Shown piece by piece: positions 26,396 through 37,004 of a DNA stretch of 64,000 nucleotides. Made by a program: the position numbers and the translations under genes. The number at the start of each line of letters is the position of its first letter. Within the stretch, counting starts at the first letter, position 1. Source of the stretch: Acidimicrobiia bacterium (GTDB lineage: Bacteria > Actinomycetota > Acidimicrobiia > Acidimicrobiales > Poriferisodalaceae); the NCBI GenBank assembly GCA_022820505.1, contig JAJEFK010000014.1:16206-80205 (forward strand), given 5' to 3'. The notes beneath the pieces are model-generated. The model was given only the letters and a program-made list of their open reading frames with translations. It searched no databases and was not told the DNA's origin.

Positions 26396-27307
26396 TCATG
26401 ACTCGCCGCCTGCGCTGCCCGTATCGGCCGGGCCGTCGTCGGGTTCGCGATCCACGATCACCGGCTCGGGGACGTTGGGCTCGTACAGCAGCACCTGCAC
26501 CCAGCGAAGCCGTTCAAGATCGGCAGCGGGGTGCACGGTGACCCGTTGCGCGCCCCGCACCGCATCCGGCTCGACGTCGGTGACCGTGCCCACAAGCAAC
26601 CCTGCGGGGAATGTGCTGCCAGCAAAGCCGCTGGTCACGACGGTTTCCCCGGGGATGACAACGGTCTCCAGCTCGATGTAGCTCACCTCCAGGTCGCGGC
26701 CCGGCCCCCGTCCCGAGGCCAAGCCGTCGTCCCCGGACCGGACGATGCGCACACCGGCGTCGAAATTCGGATCGGTCAGCAGCTCGACGCGCGAACGCGT
26801 GGTGCTGGCCTGCACCACCCGCCCGACCAGTCCGTCACCGCTCTCCACCGGCATGCCCTCCCGGATGCCGTCGCGGCGACCCTTCGCAAGCTCGATCGTG
26901 CGCTCGAAGTTCGACACCGGTGCGTCGATGACCCGCGCCGTGACGCGGGGAATCGCCGGGGCAGCGTCACGGGCGCCTACCAGCGCCAGCAGCTCCTGGC
27001 GATCCCGTTCCAACTCGCCGACACGCAGCACCGATGCCTCAGCCTCAGCCAGCTCGCCGCGCAGCTGCGCGTTCTCAGCCTCCAGATCGTCGTAGCTGAC
27101 GATCCCGCGCCACGCGTTGCGAAACGGTTCGGCTACCCAGTCGCCGAACGTTCGCACCGGTCCCAGCAGATCCAATGTCGCGCCGCGGGCAGTATCCAGC
27201 ACGCCGCCCGAACCACGTGCGTCGAGCGTGAGCAATGCAATGGCCGTCACGACGAGCAGGGCCAGACGGAGCCAGGTGCGTCTCCGAATGCCGGCGCGGC
27301 GGGCCAC
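26396..27307 (-). CDS. mreC: Rod-shape-determining protein MreC
   Basis: A periplasmic-side scaffold of the elongasome, 303 aa. One N-terminal membrane segment (about 12-28) is followed by a coiled coil (D-L-E-A-E-N-A-Q-L-R-G-E-L-A-E, about 73-105) and two beta domains with V-I-D-A-P-V-S-N-F-E-R-T, G-L-V-G-R-V and L-T-D-P-N-F. The tail is acidic. The start is GTG. It lies 11 nt after mreB. Confidence 0.93.
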   Translation of the reverse strand: MARRAGIRRRTWLRLALLVVTAIALLTLDARGSGGVLDTARGATLDLLGPVRTFGDWVAEPFRNAWRGIVSYDDLEAENAQLRGELAEAEASVLRVGELERDRQELLALVGARDAAPAIPRVTARVIDAPVSNFERTIELAKGRRDGIREGMPVESGDGLVGRVVQASTTRSRVELLTDPNFDAGVRIVRSGDDGLASGRGPGRDLEVSYIELETVVIPGETVVTSGFAGSTFPAGLLVGTVTDVEPDAVRGAQRVTVHPAADLERLRWVQVLLYEPNVPEPVIVDREPDDGPADTGSAGGES

Positions 27308-27318
27308 GGCCGGGGGCG

Positions 27319-28377
27319 TCAGCGCCCCTCGGTGGAGGAGTACAGCACTCCGTGGAGGACGCCGAACTCTTCGAGCGTCTGGCCAGAACCGCGCACGACG
27401 GCAAACAGCGGGTCCTCCGCGATGTGGACTGCAACGCCTGTCTCCGAGCGCAGTCGATCCGGCAGACCGCGCAGCATCGCCCCGCCGCCTGCGAGCGTGA
27501 TGCCGTAGTCCATGACATCTGCTGCCAACTCCGGCGCCGTGTCATCGAGCGTCGCCTTCACCGAATCGACAATGGCACTGACCGGCCCCGCGATCGCTTC
27601 ACGTATCTCCAGGCTGTCGACACTGACCGATTCGGGCAACCCGCTGACCATGTCGCGGCCACGAACCTCGGCATAAATCTCCTGCTGCAGCGGCCACGCC
27701 GACCCGAGTGCGAGCTTGATCTCCTCCGCGGTGCGCTCGCCCACGACGAGGCCATGCTCCTTCTTGACGTGGGCAACGATGGATGCGTCGATCATGTTGC
27801 CGCCGATGCGAGCGGAGCGAGCCGTCACGATGCCGCCGAGCGAGATCACCGCCACTTCCGTGGTGCCGCCGCCGATGTCGACGATCATGCTTCCCTGCGC
27901 CGATTGCACCGGCAGCCCGGCGCCGATCGCCGCGGCCATCGGCTCCTCGATGATGTACGCGCGGCGGGCGCCCGCGTACTCGGCGGCTTCCTGGACCGCG
28001 CGCTGCTCCACCCCGGTGATTCCCGATGGCACGCAGATCACCATGCGCGGCTTGGGCCAGCGCGTCTGGCTGACCTCGTTGATGAAATGCCGGAGCATCT
28101 TCTCGCAGATGTCGAAGTCAGCGATCACGCCGTCCTTGAGGGGGCTGATCGCGGTGATGTTGCCTGGCGTCCGACCGATCATCCGCTTGGCTTCGAGACC
28201 GACCGCCAGCGAGTTGCCGGTCATGGAGTCGACAGCGACCACCGAGGGCTCGTTGAGCACGATTCCCCTGCCGCGGACGAAGACGATCGTATTCGCAGTG
28301 CCGAGATCGACAGCAATGTCCCGGCCGCCGAACACTGAACCGCGCCGGCGGGGTCGGGATGACCCGTTCGATGCCAT
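27319..28377 (-). CDS. mreB: Actin-like cell-shape protein MreB
   Basis: A bacterial actin that positions wall elongation, 352 aa. ATP-binding actin motifs are visible: D-L-G-T-A-N-T (phosphate 1), I-V-D-I-G-G-G-T-T-E-V-A (phosphate 2) and L-A-G-G-G-A-M-L-R-G-L (adenosine). The E-P-M-A-A-A-I-G-A-G-L-P segment is also typical. The start overlaps the ndk stop by one base (TGATG). Together with mreCD, mrdA and rodA it implies a rod-shaped cell or one elongating laterally. Confidence 0.96.
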   Translation of the reverse strand: MASNGSSRPRRRGSVFGGRDIAVDLGTANTIVFVRGRGIVLNEPSVVAVDSMTGNSLAVGLEAKRMIGRTPGNITAISPLKDGVIADFDICEKMLRHFINEVSQTRWPKPRMVICVPSGITGVEQRAVQEAAEYAGARRAYIIEEPMAAAIGAGLPVQSAQGSMIVDIGGGTTEVAVISLGGIVTARSARIGGNMIDASIVAHVKKEHGLVVGERTAEEIKLALGSAWPLQQEIYAEVRGRDMVSGLPESVSVDSLEIREAIAGPVSAIVDSVKATLDDTAPELAADVMDYGITLAGGGAMLRGLPDRLRSETGVAVHIAEDPLFAVVRGSGQTLEEFGVLHGVLYSSTEGR

Positions 28378-28865
28378 CAGCCGCTTACCTCGCTGACCGA
28401 CGCAGCGCTCTCGGCTGCGCCGTTGTTGGCCGAGTTGCTGGCTTGCGCGAGCGATGGGAAGAACAGCGAGATCTCCCGCTGGGCAGAGGCTGCGCTGTCG
28501 GATCCGTGCACCAGATTCTCGGTCGGCGACAGCCCGTAGTCACCCCGGATGGTCCCGGGTGCCGCCGTGGCGGGATTGGTGGCGCCCATGAGGGTGCGCA
28601 CCACGGCGAAGACGTCGTCACCGGCGTCGGCGGGACCCTCGAGCACCATGACCACCGACGGCGAGCGCGTGATGAACTCCAGCAGCGGCGCGTAGAAGCT
28701 CTTGCCGGCGTGCTCGGCGTAGTGCTGCTCGGCGGTGTCGCGCTCGATGACCCCGTGCTCCAGGGCCGCGATGGCAAGCCCCTTGCGCTCGAACCTGCCG
28801 AGTATCTCGCCGACGAGGCCGCGCTCGACAGCGTCGGGCTTGCAGATCACCAGCGTTTGCCGCAT
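28377..28865 (-). CDS. ndk: Nucleoside diphosphate kinase
   Basis: Transfers phosphate between nucleoside triphosphates and diphosphates. Residues 1-135 match the family, with K-P-D-A-V-E-R-G-L and the catalytic His in N-L-V-H-G-S-D. The protein is 162 aa, about 25 longer than usual, because of a Ser/Ala-rich tail after the S-A-Q-R-E-I-S-L-F-F-P end of the fold. GGGAG lies 5-6 nt before the ATG. Confidence 0.95.
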   Translation of the reverse strand: MRQTLVICKPDAVERGLVGEILGRFERKGLAIAALEHGVIERDTAEQHYAEHAGKSFYAPLLEFITRSPSVVMVLEGPADAGDDVFAVVRTLMGATNPATAAPGTIRGDYGLSPTENLVHGSDSAASAQREISLFFPSLAQASNSANNGAAESAASVSEVSG

Positions 28866-28927
28866 CGCTGTCTCCCTCGGCTTGGCTCGCGTCGTGGCGC
28901 GATGCGCCGTCGGCTGCGCGTCCGAGG

Positions 28928-30348
28928 CTAATGCGGGTCAACCCCCAGAAGTCGCCGCGCTGCAGCGGCAACGTACAGCGAGCCGCTCACCACCACGATC
29001 CCGTCGGAACCGGCCCGCTCAGATGCAGCCTGCACGGCTTCCGGAACGTTGGCCGTGTTGATGATCTCGGGCGAGCGCCGGTGGCCGCTGGCGTCGCCGT
29101 CAGCACCCAATGCAACTTCGACGGCCGCTGCGATCTCCGCAGGCGGCAGCGCGCGCGGCCAGTCGGCTGCGGTAGCGACGACTGCGTCGAACTGGCCGAG
29201 GCCGAGTGCTTCGCAGAACGCAGCGGGATCGTGCGGTCTGTTCGTCCCGATGACCAGCACCCTGACGCCGTCGGTCCTGTCGGAATCGACCAGCAGCGAT
29301 TCCGCCAGCGTGTCGCGCAATGCAACGGCACCGGCGGGATTGTGCGCCCCATCGATGACCACCGTGGGCTGCCGGGCGAAGATCTCGAAGCGAGCTGGGA
29401 GCGAAACGCCGTCCAGCGCGGCCGCAATCACATCCTCGTCCAGACTTCGGCCGAAGAACGCTTCGACCGAGCTGATGGCGGTGGCGACATTCGTTGCCTG
29501 GTGGGCACCGTGCAGCGGCACAAAGAGCTCGGCGTGCTCGCCGAGCGGCGTGCGAACCGTCACCAGCTGGCCTCCGACAGCAGGCCAACGCTCGGCGACA
29601 TCCCAGTCGACGCCGCGGCGCCACAGCTCGGCCCCCGCCTCCATGGCGGCGACAGCCACGATGTCGCTGAGCTCCGGCGCCGTCTCGCCGCAGACGACGG
29701 TCGCCCCAGCGGAGATGATCCCTGCCTTCTCCTGGGCCACGTCTGCCAGGGTGGGCCCGATGATCTCAAGATGGTCGGCACCCACATTGGTGATGACCGC
29801 CACCGCGGCATCCACCACATTGGTCGCATCCCAGCGTCCGCCCATGCCAACTTCGATCACGTTGACATGCGCCGCGGAGGCGAACCAGTTGAACGCAGCG
29901 GCGGCCATCACCTCGAAGTAGTTCGGCCGCTCGCCGCAGCGCTCGATCACCATCGGTTCGAAAACCGCGACCTCGCTGACCGCCATCGTGAACGAGTCGT
30001 CGTCCAGCGGCTCGTTGGCCACTGCGATCCTGTCATTGACACGGTTGATGTGCGGCGAGGTGTAGCTGCCCGCAGCGAGGCCGCACGCCCCGAGCAGTGC
30101 TGCAGCGAGCCGTGCCGTGCTGCCCTTGCCGTTGGTTCCGGTGATGTGAATCGCAGGCACGCTGTCCTGCGGGTCGCCCAGGACACCCATGAGCGTCCAC
30201 ATGCGATCCAGTGTGGGCGGCGTCGCCTCGGGGCTGCCGAGCAGCCGCTCAAGATCGATGTGGGAATCCAACCAGTCGACAGCGGCCTCGTAGTCGCGCA
30301 GCGGGCCAGCTGCTGATGCTGGCTGACCAGTGTCTGACGGCCCAGGGT

Positions 30349-30352
<4 letters not shown>
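28928..30352 (-). CDS. folC: Dihydrofolate/folylpolyglutamate synthase
   Basis: Adds glutamate to dihydropteroate and to reduced folates. The 474-aa Mur-ligase-fold protein has the P-loop [10 protein letters not shown], the Y-T-S-P-H-I segment, [12 protein letters not shown] and the C-terminal D-G-A-H-N-P-A-G motif. The frame starts with TTG at 30352, sharing TTGA with the clpX stop. About 25 N-terminal residues look unconserved, so a slightly later start is possible. folE lies 22 kb away. Confidence 0.92.
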
Positions 30353-31614
<1,262 letters not shown>

Positions 31615-31827
31615 GTTGCACCTCCCTCCTGCGAATGAGCTTGCCGACTCTTGCACACCCGTGCGACACCGGGGCGTACACACGAGCCGTCCGCCAAGGA
31701 TGGCACAGCACGCGCGATAACACGTGACCCGCAGCACCCCTGCCGCAGCGGCACGACAGCTTGCAAAGCGGCGCTGCGGGCGGCGCCGAACGGGGCTTCG
31801 CTGGCGCGCCGGTAGGCTCCGCGCTTC

Positions 31828-33390
31828 GTGAAGACGACGCTGACGCCGCTCGATCCAGCGGATTTCATCGGGCCCGCGCCAGTTACTGAACCCGATCCGT
31901 CCCAGCCTGACGATGTATCGGCGGGCGACGACGACGGCAGCGCAAGCGCCGAGAACGCCGACGTCTCGGCCGGCGAGGACAGCCCAGGCGAGGGCGAGGT
32001 CCCGCAGGAGAGGTTCATCGGACCGCGCGTCAAGCTGACCGTCGAAGTTGACGCCGACACATTCGATGCCGACATCGAAGCAGCGTTCCGCAAGCTTGCT
32101 CGCGAAGTCCGCATTCCCGGTTTCCGTCCTGGCCGAGCACCGCGTCGCGTGCTGGAGTCGCACTTCGGTTCCGAGATCGGTCGGGCTCAGGCGCTCGAGG
32201 AAGCGCTGCCCCGCTATTACGCAGAAGCGGTGCGTGACAACAAGGTCGACGTGGTGAACCAGCCCGAACTGGAGCTCACGCTCGACGGCAGCGACGGGCC
32301 GGTGGCGTTCGAAGCGACCGTCGAGGTCCGGCCGGTTGTGTCGGTCTCGGGCTACGAGGGCCTGCAGATCGAGATTCCCAGCCCAGTGCCGACCGACGAG
32401 GAGATCGACGCCCGAATCGATGAGACGCGCCGCCAGTTCGCGGATATCGCCGAGGTGGATCGTGCCGCGGCGCAAGGCGATCGCGTCACGATCGACATCG
32501 AGGGTTCTGTGGAGGGGGAGCCGCTTCCCGGGCTCTCGGCGCAGGACTATCTCTACGAGCTCGGCAGCGGCGGCATCGTTCCTGAGGTCGACGAGCATCT
32601 GACCGGCTGCGAGGCCGGCGCCGACTTGTCGTTCAGCGCGCCCCATCCGGTGCAACCGGAGATGGAGATTGACTTCGAGATCACCGTCAACACGGTGTCG
32701 GAGTTGGTGCTGCCCGAACTCACCGACGACTGGGTAGATGACAACACCGAGCACGACAGCGTTGCCGAATTGCGCGACGCCACCGCCCGTCAACTGAGCT
32801 TCGGCCGCATCATGCAGGCAAACATGGTGCTGCGGGATGAGGCGCAGAAACAGATTGCGGACCTCGTGGAGGGACCGGTTCCCGACGCCATGATCAGCGG
32901 GGCGATCGCGGATCGCATGCAGGAGCTGGGCAGCGGGCTGCAGCAGCGGAACATGACGATCGAGGAGTGGCTTGAGGCAACCGGTCAGGAGCCGGCATCG
33001 TTCATCGGAGAACTGCGAGACGACGCCGAGCGTGGCGTCCGTCTCGACCTGGCGCTGCGCGCCGTGGCCGCGGCCGAAGCGCTGGAGGCCGATGACGATG
33101 ACATCGACGGAGAGCTGGAGCGCATGGCATCGACCGACGGTCGCAGCGCCGCCCAGCTGCGTGAGGTCATCGCCGAGACCGACGGGCTTGCACACTTGGC
33201 CTCAGCCATTTGCAAGAGCAAGGCGCTGCAATTGGCGATAGAAGCCGCCACACTCATCGGACCCGACGGCGACACCATCGAGCGTTCAGCGCTCGAACTG
33301 CCCACGGCTGACGATGCTGGGGGCGCCGATGACACCGACGACACTGAATCTGACGACACTGAATCTGATGACAGAGGGGACACACCGTGA
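31828..33390 (+). CDS. tig: Trigger factor with an acidic insertion near the N-terminus
   Basis: The ribosome-bound chaperone and peptidyl-prolyl isomerase. Its 520 aa include the ribosome-binding domain with G-F-R-P-G-R-A-P, the PPIase domain ([11 protein letters not shown] to about residue 285) and the C-terminal helical domain, then a Asp/Thr-rich tail. The usual N-terminus M-K-T-T-x-x-x-L-x-P...R-V-K-L-T-V-E-V is split: about 56 mostly acidic residues (11-66) lie between the two parts, bounded by two copies of F-I-G-P. The start is GTG at 31828; no Shine-Dalgarno was seen. Its TGA overlaps the clpP GTG. Confidence 0.93.
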   Translation: MKTTLTPLDPADFIGPAPVTEPDPSQPDDVSAGDDDGSASAENADVSAGEDSPGEGEVPQERFIGPRVKLTVEVDADTFDADIEAAFRKLAREVRIPGFRPGRAPRRVLESHFGSEIGRAQALEEALPRYYAEAVRDNKVDVVNQPELELTLDGSDGPVAFEATVEVRPVVSVSGYEGLQIEIPSPVPTDEEIDARIDETRRQFADIAEVDRAAAQGDRVTIDIEGSVEGEPLPGLSAQDYLYELGSGGIVPEVDEHLTGCEAGADLSFSAPHPVQPEMEIDFEITVNTVSELVLPELTDDWVDDNTEHDSVAELRDATARQLSFGRIMQANMVLRDEAQKQIADLVEGPVPDAMISGAIADRMQELGSGLQQRNMTIEEWLEATGQEPASFIGELRDDAERGVRLDLALRAVAAAEALEADDDDIDGELERMASTDGRSAAQLREVIAETDGLAHLASAICKSKALQLAIEAATLIGPDGDTIERSALELPTADDAGGADDTDDTESDDTESDDRGDTP

Positions 33391-34079
33391 CAGCCGAGTT
33401 CTCCGCAAGTTCACATGACGCTCGCCCCCGTGGGGATCAGAGCGTCGAGCGGTACCGCGCCAGCAACTATCTGGTTCCGACCGTCGTGGAACAGACCAAT
33501 CGTGGCGAGCGCGCGTACGACCTGTACTCCCGGCTGCTCAAGGAGAACATCATCTTCCTGGGCACGCCCATCGACGACGTCGTGGCCAACCTGGTGTGCG
33601 CGCAGATGATCCACCTCGAGTCGGAGAACCCCGACAAGGACATCAACATCTACATCAACTCGCCGGGCGGCGACATCAGCTCGCTGTTCGCCATCTACGA
33701 CACCAGCCAGTACATCCGCAACGACATCACCACGATCTGCCTGGGACAGGCGGCCTCGGCGGCCGCCGTGCTGCTGGCCGCGGGCACCCCGGGCAAGCGG
33801 ATGGCGCTGCCCAATGCACGGGTGCTGCTGCACCAGCCGTACGGGCAGGCGATGGGTCAGGCGACCGACATCGAGCTGGCGGCCCGGGAGATCGACCGGA
33901 TGCGTGAGCGCCTTGAGCGGATCATTGCGCACCACACCGGCCAGGATCTTGAGCGCATCCACACCGATACAGAGCGTGACTTCATCATGGATGCCGACGC
34001 GGCTAAGGAATACGGGATCATCGACGAGGTGATCGCGAACCGCCAGGTGCTCGAGGACGGTCCGATCCGCGCCGCCTAG
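33387..34079 (+). CDS. clpP: ATP-dependent Clp protease proteolytic subunit
   Basis: A serine peptidase forming the ClpXP barrel. The 230-aa length includes about 25 extra N-terminal residues that may be a propeptide. The catalytic Ser is in [11 protein letters not shown], the His in V-L-L-H-Q-P and the Asp in R-D-F-I-M-D-A-D. The start GTG shares GTGA with the end of tig, so the two genes form a coupled unit. Confidence 0.96.
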   Translation: MTAEFSASSHDARPRGDQSVERYRASNYLVPTVVEQTNRGERAYDLYSRLLKENIIFLGTPIDDVVANLVCAQMIHLESENPDKDINIYINSPGGDISSLFAIYDTSQYIRNDITTICLGQAASAAAVLLAAGTPGKRMALPNARVLLHQPYGQAMGQATDIELAAREIDRMRERLERIIAHHTGQDLERIHTDTERDFIMDADAAKEYGIIDEVIANRQVLEDGPIRAA

Positions 34080-34100
34080 TTGGAGCGGGTGTCTGCGGGG

Positions 34101-34172
<72 letters not shown>

Positions 34173-34220
34173 GTGGGGCGCCGAGGGTAGCGGCGCTCGC
34201 CGGACCGGCCTGTATTGCCC

Positions 34221-35381
34221 TTAGTCGAGGTTGAACGGCAGCGGGGTGGTGGTGGCGGTTCGGTTGGCGCCATCGAGCCTGACCTGCAGCTCGGTGTCGG
34301 GCTCGAACCAGGGTGGGTCGAGCAGTGCTAGGCCGATGTTGGTGTCGAAGCGCGGGGAGTGTGCGAGGGCTCGCAAAGTGCCGACGGGGTGGCCTTCTGG
34401 GCTTTGAATCGCACGTGGTGATCGCAGTGCTGACGGGGGGTCGCCTTCGATCACGAGACCGACGAGGCGTCGCTGGCTGCCCGATGCGCGGCGGGCCTGC
34501 AGCGCCGCCTTGCCGATGAAGTCGTGGCCGGCTGAGGTTTCGGCTCCATCAGCGTTGGTGCTGAGGCTGACGAAGCGGCCGATGCCTGCTTCGTCGGGGT
34601 CGGTCTCGGGATCGGTGTCGCCGCCGAATGACAGCAGGAAGCTCTCGATGCGCTCGGGGTTGTTCGGCGCGCCCACGCTGAGCCCGAACGGCTCACCCGC
34701 CTCCCACAGCAGGTCCCAGAGCTGCTCGCCCTTGGTGCCGTCCATCAGGAAGAGCTCGAAGCCGCCCTGGCCGGACCAGCCGGAGCGACATACCACCAGG
34801 GGGATGCTGTCGTTGTCGCCGCCGCCCTGCGGGCGGTGGTCATAGCGGACAAACCGGAAGAAGCGGATGTCGCGTACCCACTCCCCCAGTGCGGCGGCGA
34901 CAACACCGTCGGCGCGGGGTCCCTGGATCGCCAGCGGCCAGACATCGGGCTCGGTGACCTCGACGTCGTAGCTGCCTTCGCCGGCCACCGCCCGTGCCCA
35001 CAGCAGCACATCGCTGTCGGCTATCGAGAGCCAGAACGTCGTCTCGTCGATGCGCAGCGCCATCGGGTCGTTCACCAAGCGGCCGTCGTGATCGCACATC
35101 GGCGCGTAGCGGGCCACGCCCACCGGCAGGTCGCGCAGGTCGCGGGCGCAGAGATAGGTGACCAACCGGTGGGCATCCGCTCCGGCGATCTGCACCTGCC
35201 GTTCACAGCCCACGTCCCAGATCGCCGCCGCCTCGGTGAGCGCTCGGTATTCCGCCGCGGGATCGTCGGTGCCGATCGGCAGGACCGTGTGGTTGTACAC
35301 CATCGCCTTGGTCATGCCCGCCGCCGCGGCGCGGTCAGTGAACGGCGTGACCTTGGTGCGGGGACCGGCGATCAGCTCCAC
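34221..35381 (-). CDS. GcvT-fold protein resembling DMSP demethylase (DmdA-like)
   Basis: A tetrahydrofolate-dependent aminomethyltransferase-fold protein of 386 aa. Segment after segment resembles DmdA, which moves a methyl group from dimethylsulfoniopropionate to tetrahydrofolate: V-Y-N-H-x-x-L-P, W-D-V-x-x-E-R-Q-V, L-S-I-A-D-S-D-V, F-F-R-F, R-S-G-W-S-x-Q-G-G and G-A-P-N-x-x-E-R-I-E. It is clearly not the housekeeping GcvT, since no gcvH or gcvP is nearby. The substrate is inferred; other GcvT-like demethylases share parts of this pattern. GTG at 35381 follows the SDR stop by 6 nt, and the VOC gene lies upstream in the same direction. Confidence 0.7.
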   Translation of the reverse strand: MELIAGPRTKVTPFTDRAAAAGMTKAMVYNHTVLPIGTDDPAAEYRALTEAAAIWDVGCERQVQIAGADAHRLVTYLCARDLRDLPVGVARYAPMCDHDGRLVNDPMALRIDETTFWLSIADSDVLLWARAVAGEGSYDVEVTEPDVWPLAIQGPRADGVVAAALGEWVRDIRFFRFVRYDHRPQGGGDNDSIPLVVCRSGWSGQGGFELFLMDGTKGEQLWDLLWEAGEPFGLSVGAPNNPERIESFLLSFGGDTDPETDPDEAGIGRFVSLSTNADGAETSAGHDFIGKAALQARRASGSQRRLVGLVIEGDPPSALRSPRAIQSPEGHPVGTLRALAHSPRFDTNIGLALLDPPWFEPDTELQVRLDGANRTATTTPLPFNLD

Positions 35382-35387
35382 GCGGCG

Positions 35388-36338
35388 CTAGCGGCCGAGC
35401 ACCTGCAGATGCCCCTGGTCGCGCAGCCGCTCGATGAACGCTTCGGTGTACGCGGCTTCGGGGTCGGCCCGCACTGCCTGATCGATGGCGTACGCGTCGT
35501 CGCCGACCAGGATCCGCCAGCGGCCGGCCAGCACATCCGACAGGATGATTTCGGCTGCTCGCGCGGCGGTGGTCGGTGCGTCGTCACGGAACCGGGTGTT
35601 GCGGTCCGCGATCATCGCTTCGACCTGCTCGTCGCTGAAGGCATCGAGGTCGACTCCCCGAGCCGCCATGTTCTTGCGGATGAGCGGGATGTCGACCCCG
35701 TGGGCGGAGAAGCTGTTCAGCGCGATCGACGTGCCGATGTGCCCCGGCATCACCACGTGGGCGGAGACGTGCGGCGCGTGCATGGCAAGGTCGACCTGCA
35801 GAGCTTCGGTGAAGCCTTTCACGGCGAACTTGGCGGCGCAGTACGACGTGTGCGGCAGGCCCGGGCCGATCGTCGCCCAGAAGCCGTTGATGCTGCTGGT
35901 GTTGACCATGGCTCCCGCGTCGGAACGGACGAGCATGTCCATGAACGCCCGCGCGCAGTTGAGCACCCCGTTCCAGCACACCTCGAATGTCTTGTCCCAT
36001 GCGGCGCGCTGGTCGTCGATCACGAAGCTGCCCCCGCCGCCGACGCCGGCATTGTTGAACAGCAGGTTGATGTGGTCGGTGTCGTGCGAAGCGGCGACCG
36101 CAGCCGCGAACGCCGTCACGGCATCCGCATCGGTCACGTCGCACTGGTGCGTGGTGATGCGCACCCCGCTTGAGCCACTGGCGGCCATCTCTGCCGTGCG
36201 CGCCAATTCGTCGGTATTGAGATCGCAGGCGGCAACGTGCGCACCGGCCGCGGTGAGCTGGCGAACGAGCTCACGCCCCATTCCTGTGCCGCCGCCGGTC
36301 ACCACCGCGATGCGGCCTGCGAGTTCAGTGACAGCCAT
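35388..36338 (-). CDS. Short-chain dehydrogenase/reductase
   Basis: An NAD(P)-dependent oxidoreductase of 316 aa with the classical SDR motifs: cofactor site T-G-G-G-T-G-M-G (residues 14-21), N-N-A-G, the catalytic Ser in N-T-S-S-I-N-G, and Y-C-A-A-K. An acidic residue in A-C-D-L-N-T suggests NAD rather than NADP. It lies between the VOC gene (3-nt gap) and the DmdA-like gene (6-nt gap), so all three probably form one transcript. The substrate is unknown. Confidence 0.85.
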   Translation of the reverse strand: MAVTELAGRIAVVTGGGTGMGRELVRQLTAAGAHVAACDLNTDELARTAEMAASGSSGVRITTHQCDVTDADAVTAFAAAVAASHDTDHINLLFNNAGVGGGGSFVIDDQRAAWDKTFEVCWNGVLNCARAFMDMLVRSDAGAMVNTSSINGFWATIGPGLPHTSYCAAKFAVKGFTEALQVDLAMHAPHVSAHVVMPGHIGTSIALNSFSAHGVDIPLIRKNMAARGVDLDAFSDEQVEAMIADRNTRFRDDAPTTAARAAEIILSDVLAGRWRILVGDDAYAIDQAVRADPEAAYTEAFIERLRDQGHLQVLGR

Positions 36339-36341
36339 TGC

Positions 36342-36854
36342 TCAGCCCTCCGGAGGCCCATCGGCGAACATCGCCGCAGCCGCGGCCTCCATGTCCTCTG
36401 GACTCACATCTCGCATATGGGTCGCGATCGACCACTTGTGCCCGAACGGGTCGCGGATGCTGCCGAAGCGGTCGCCCCAGAACATGTCTTCGGGCGGCAT
36501 CAGCACCTCCGCGCCCATCGCCACCGCCTTCTCGATGGTCGCGTCGCAGTCCGGGACGTAACGGTGGAGGGTGACGGTCGAACCGTTCAGTGCCGCAGGC
36601 GCAGAGGGTTCGCCTCCCCACTCCGGGAAGTCGTCAGCCAGAAACAGCAGGCCGTCGCCGAGCACCAACTCGGCGTGCATCACCTTGTCGCCGCCCGGCG
36701 CCATCTGGCGGTTCGTCTCCTGGGCACCGAAGGCGGCCGTGTACCACTCAATGGCATCGGCCGCTCCTCCGGGAGATCCGTCGGTTCGGGCGCCGATGGT
36801 CATGTAGGGCACGACGAAAGGCCGATCGGCAGGAATCGGATTCACATCACTCAT
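36342..36854 (-). CDS. VOC superfamily (PhnB/glyoxalase-like) protein
   Basis: A 170-aa protein of the vicinal oxygen chelate fold. It has A-I-E-W-Y-T-A-A-F-G-A, M-H-A-E-L-V-L-G-D-G and the closing W-G-D-R-F-G-S-I-R-D-P-F-G-H-K-W segment of the PhnB-like group. It could bind a metal or a small metabolite; the substrate cannot be inferred. ATG at 36854 is 8 nt after a TAGAGT box and matches the conserved start; the longer frame upstream is antisense to mmsA. Confidence 0.82.
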   Translation of the reverse strand: MSDVNPIPADRPFVVPYMTIGARTDGSPGGAADAIEWYTAAFGAQETNRQMAPGGDKVMHAELVLGDGLLFLADDFPEWGGEPSAPAALNGSTVTLHRYVPDCDATIEKAVAMGAEVLMPPEDMFWGDRFGSIRDPFGHKWSIATHMRDVSPEDMEAAAAAMFADGPPEG

Positions 36855-36862
36855 GGGCGCGG

Positions 36863-36868
36863 ACTCTA
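36863..36868 (-). promoter_or_regulatory. Possible -10 box for the VOC-SDR-DmdA-like operon
   Basis: TAGAGT on the minus strand lies 8 nt before the ATG at 36854, with no Shine-Dalgarno between. The divergent mmsA gene starts 150 bp away. Confidence 0.35.
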
Positions 36869-37004
36869 GCCACGGCCTGTTGGCCGCGATGCCGCCGCCG
36901 AGCGTTCCCACCCACCCCGCAAGGCTGCGAAAATCAGGGTTTATTGGAGATGGACACTCGGCACGCTCGCCCGACGCTGAGCGCAGCCGGCAAGGAGGAC
37001 CCAA

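Noticed and set aside
31813..31818. TAGGCT before tig as a leaderless promoter
   Set aside because: The distance to the GTG is 9 nt, longer than in the other cases, so I did not list it.
31615..33195. Upstream extension of the clpX frame to 948 codons
   Set aside because: This part is antisense to tig. The ClpX zinc-domain N-terminus and a strong ribosome-binding site fix the start at 31614.
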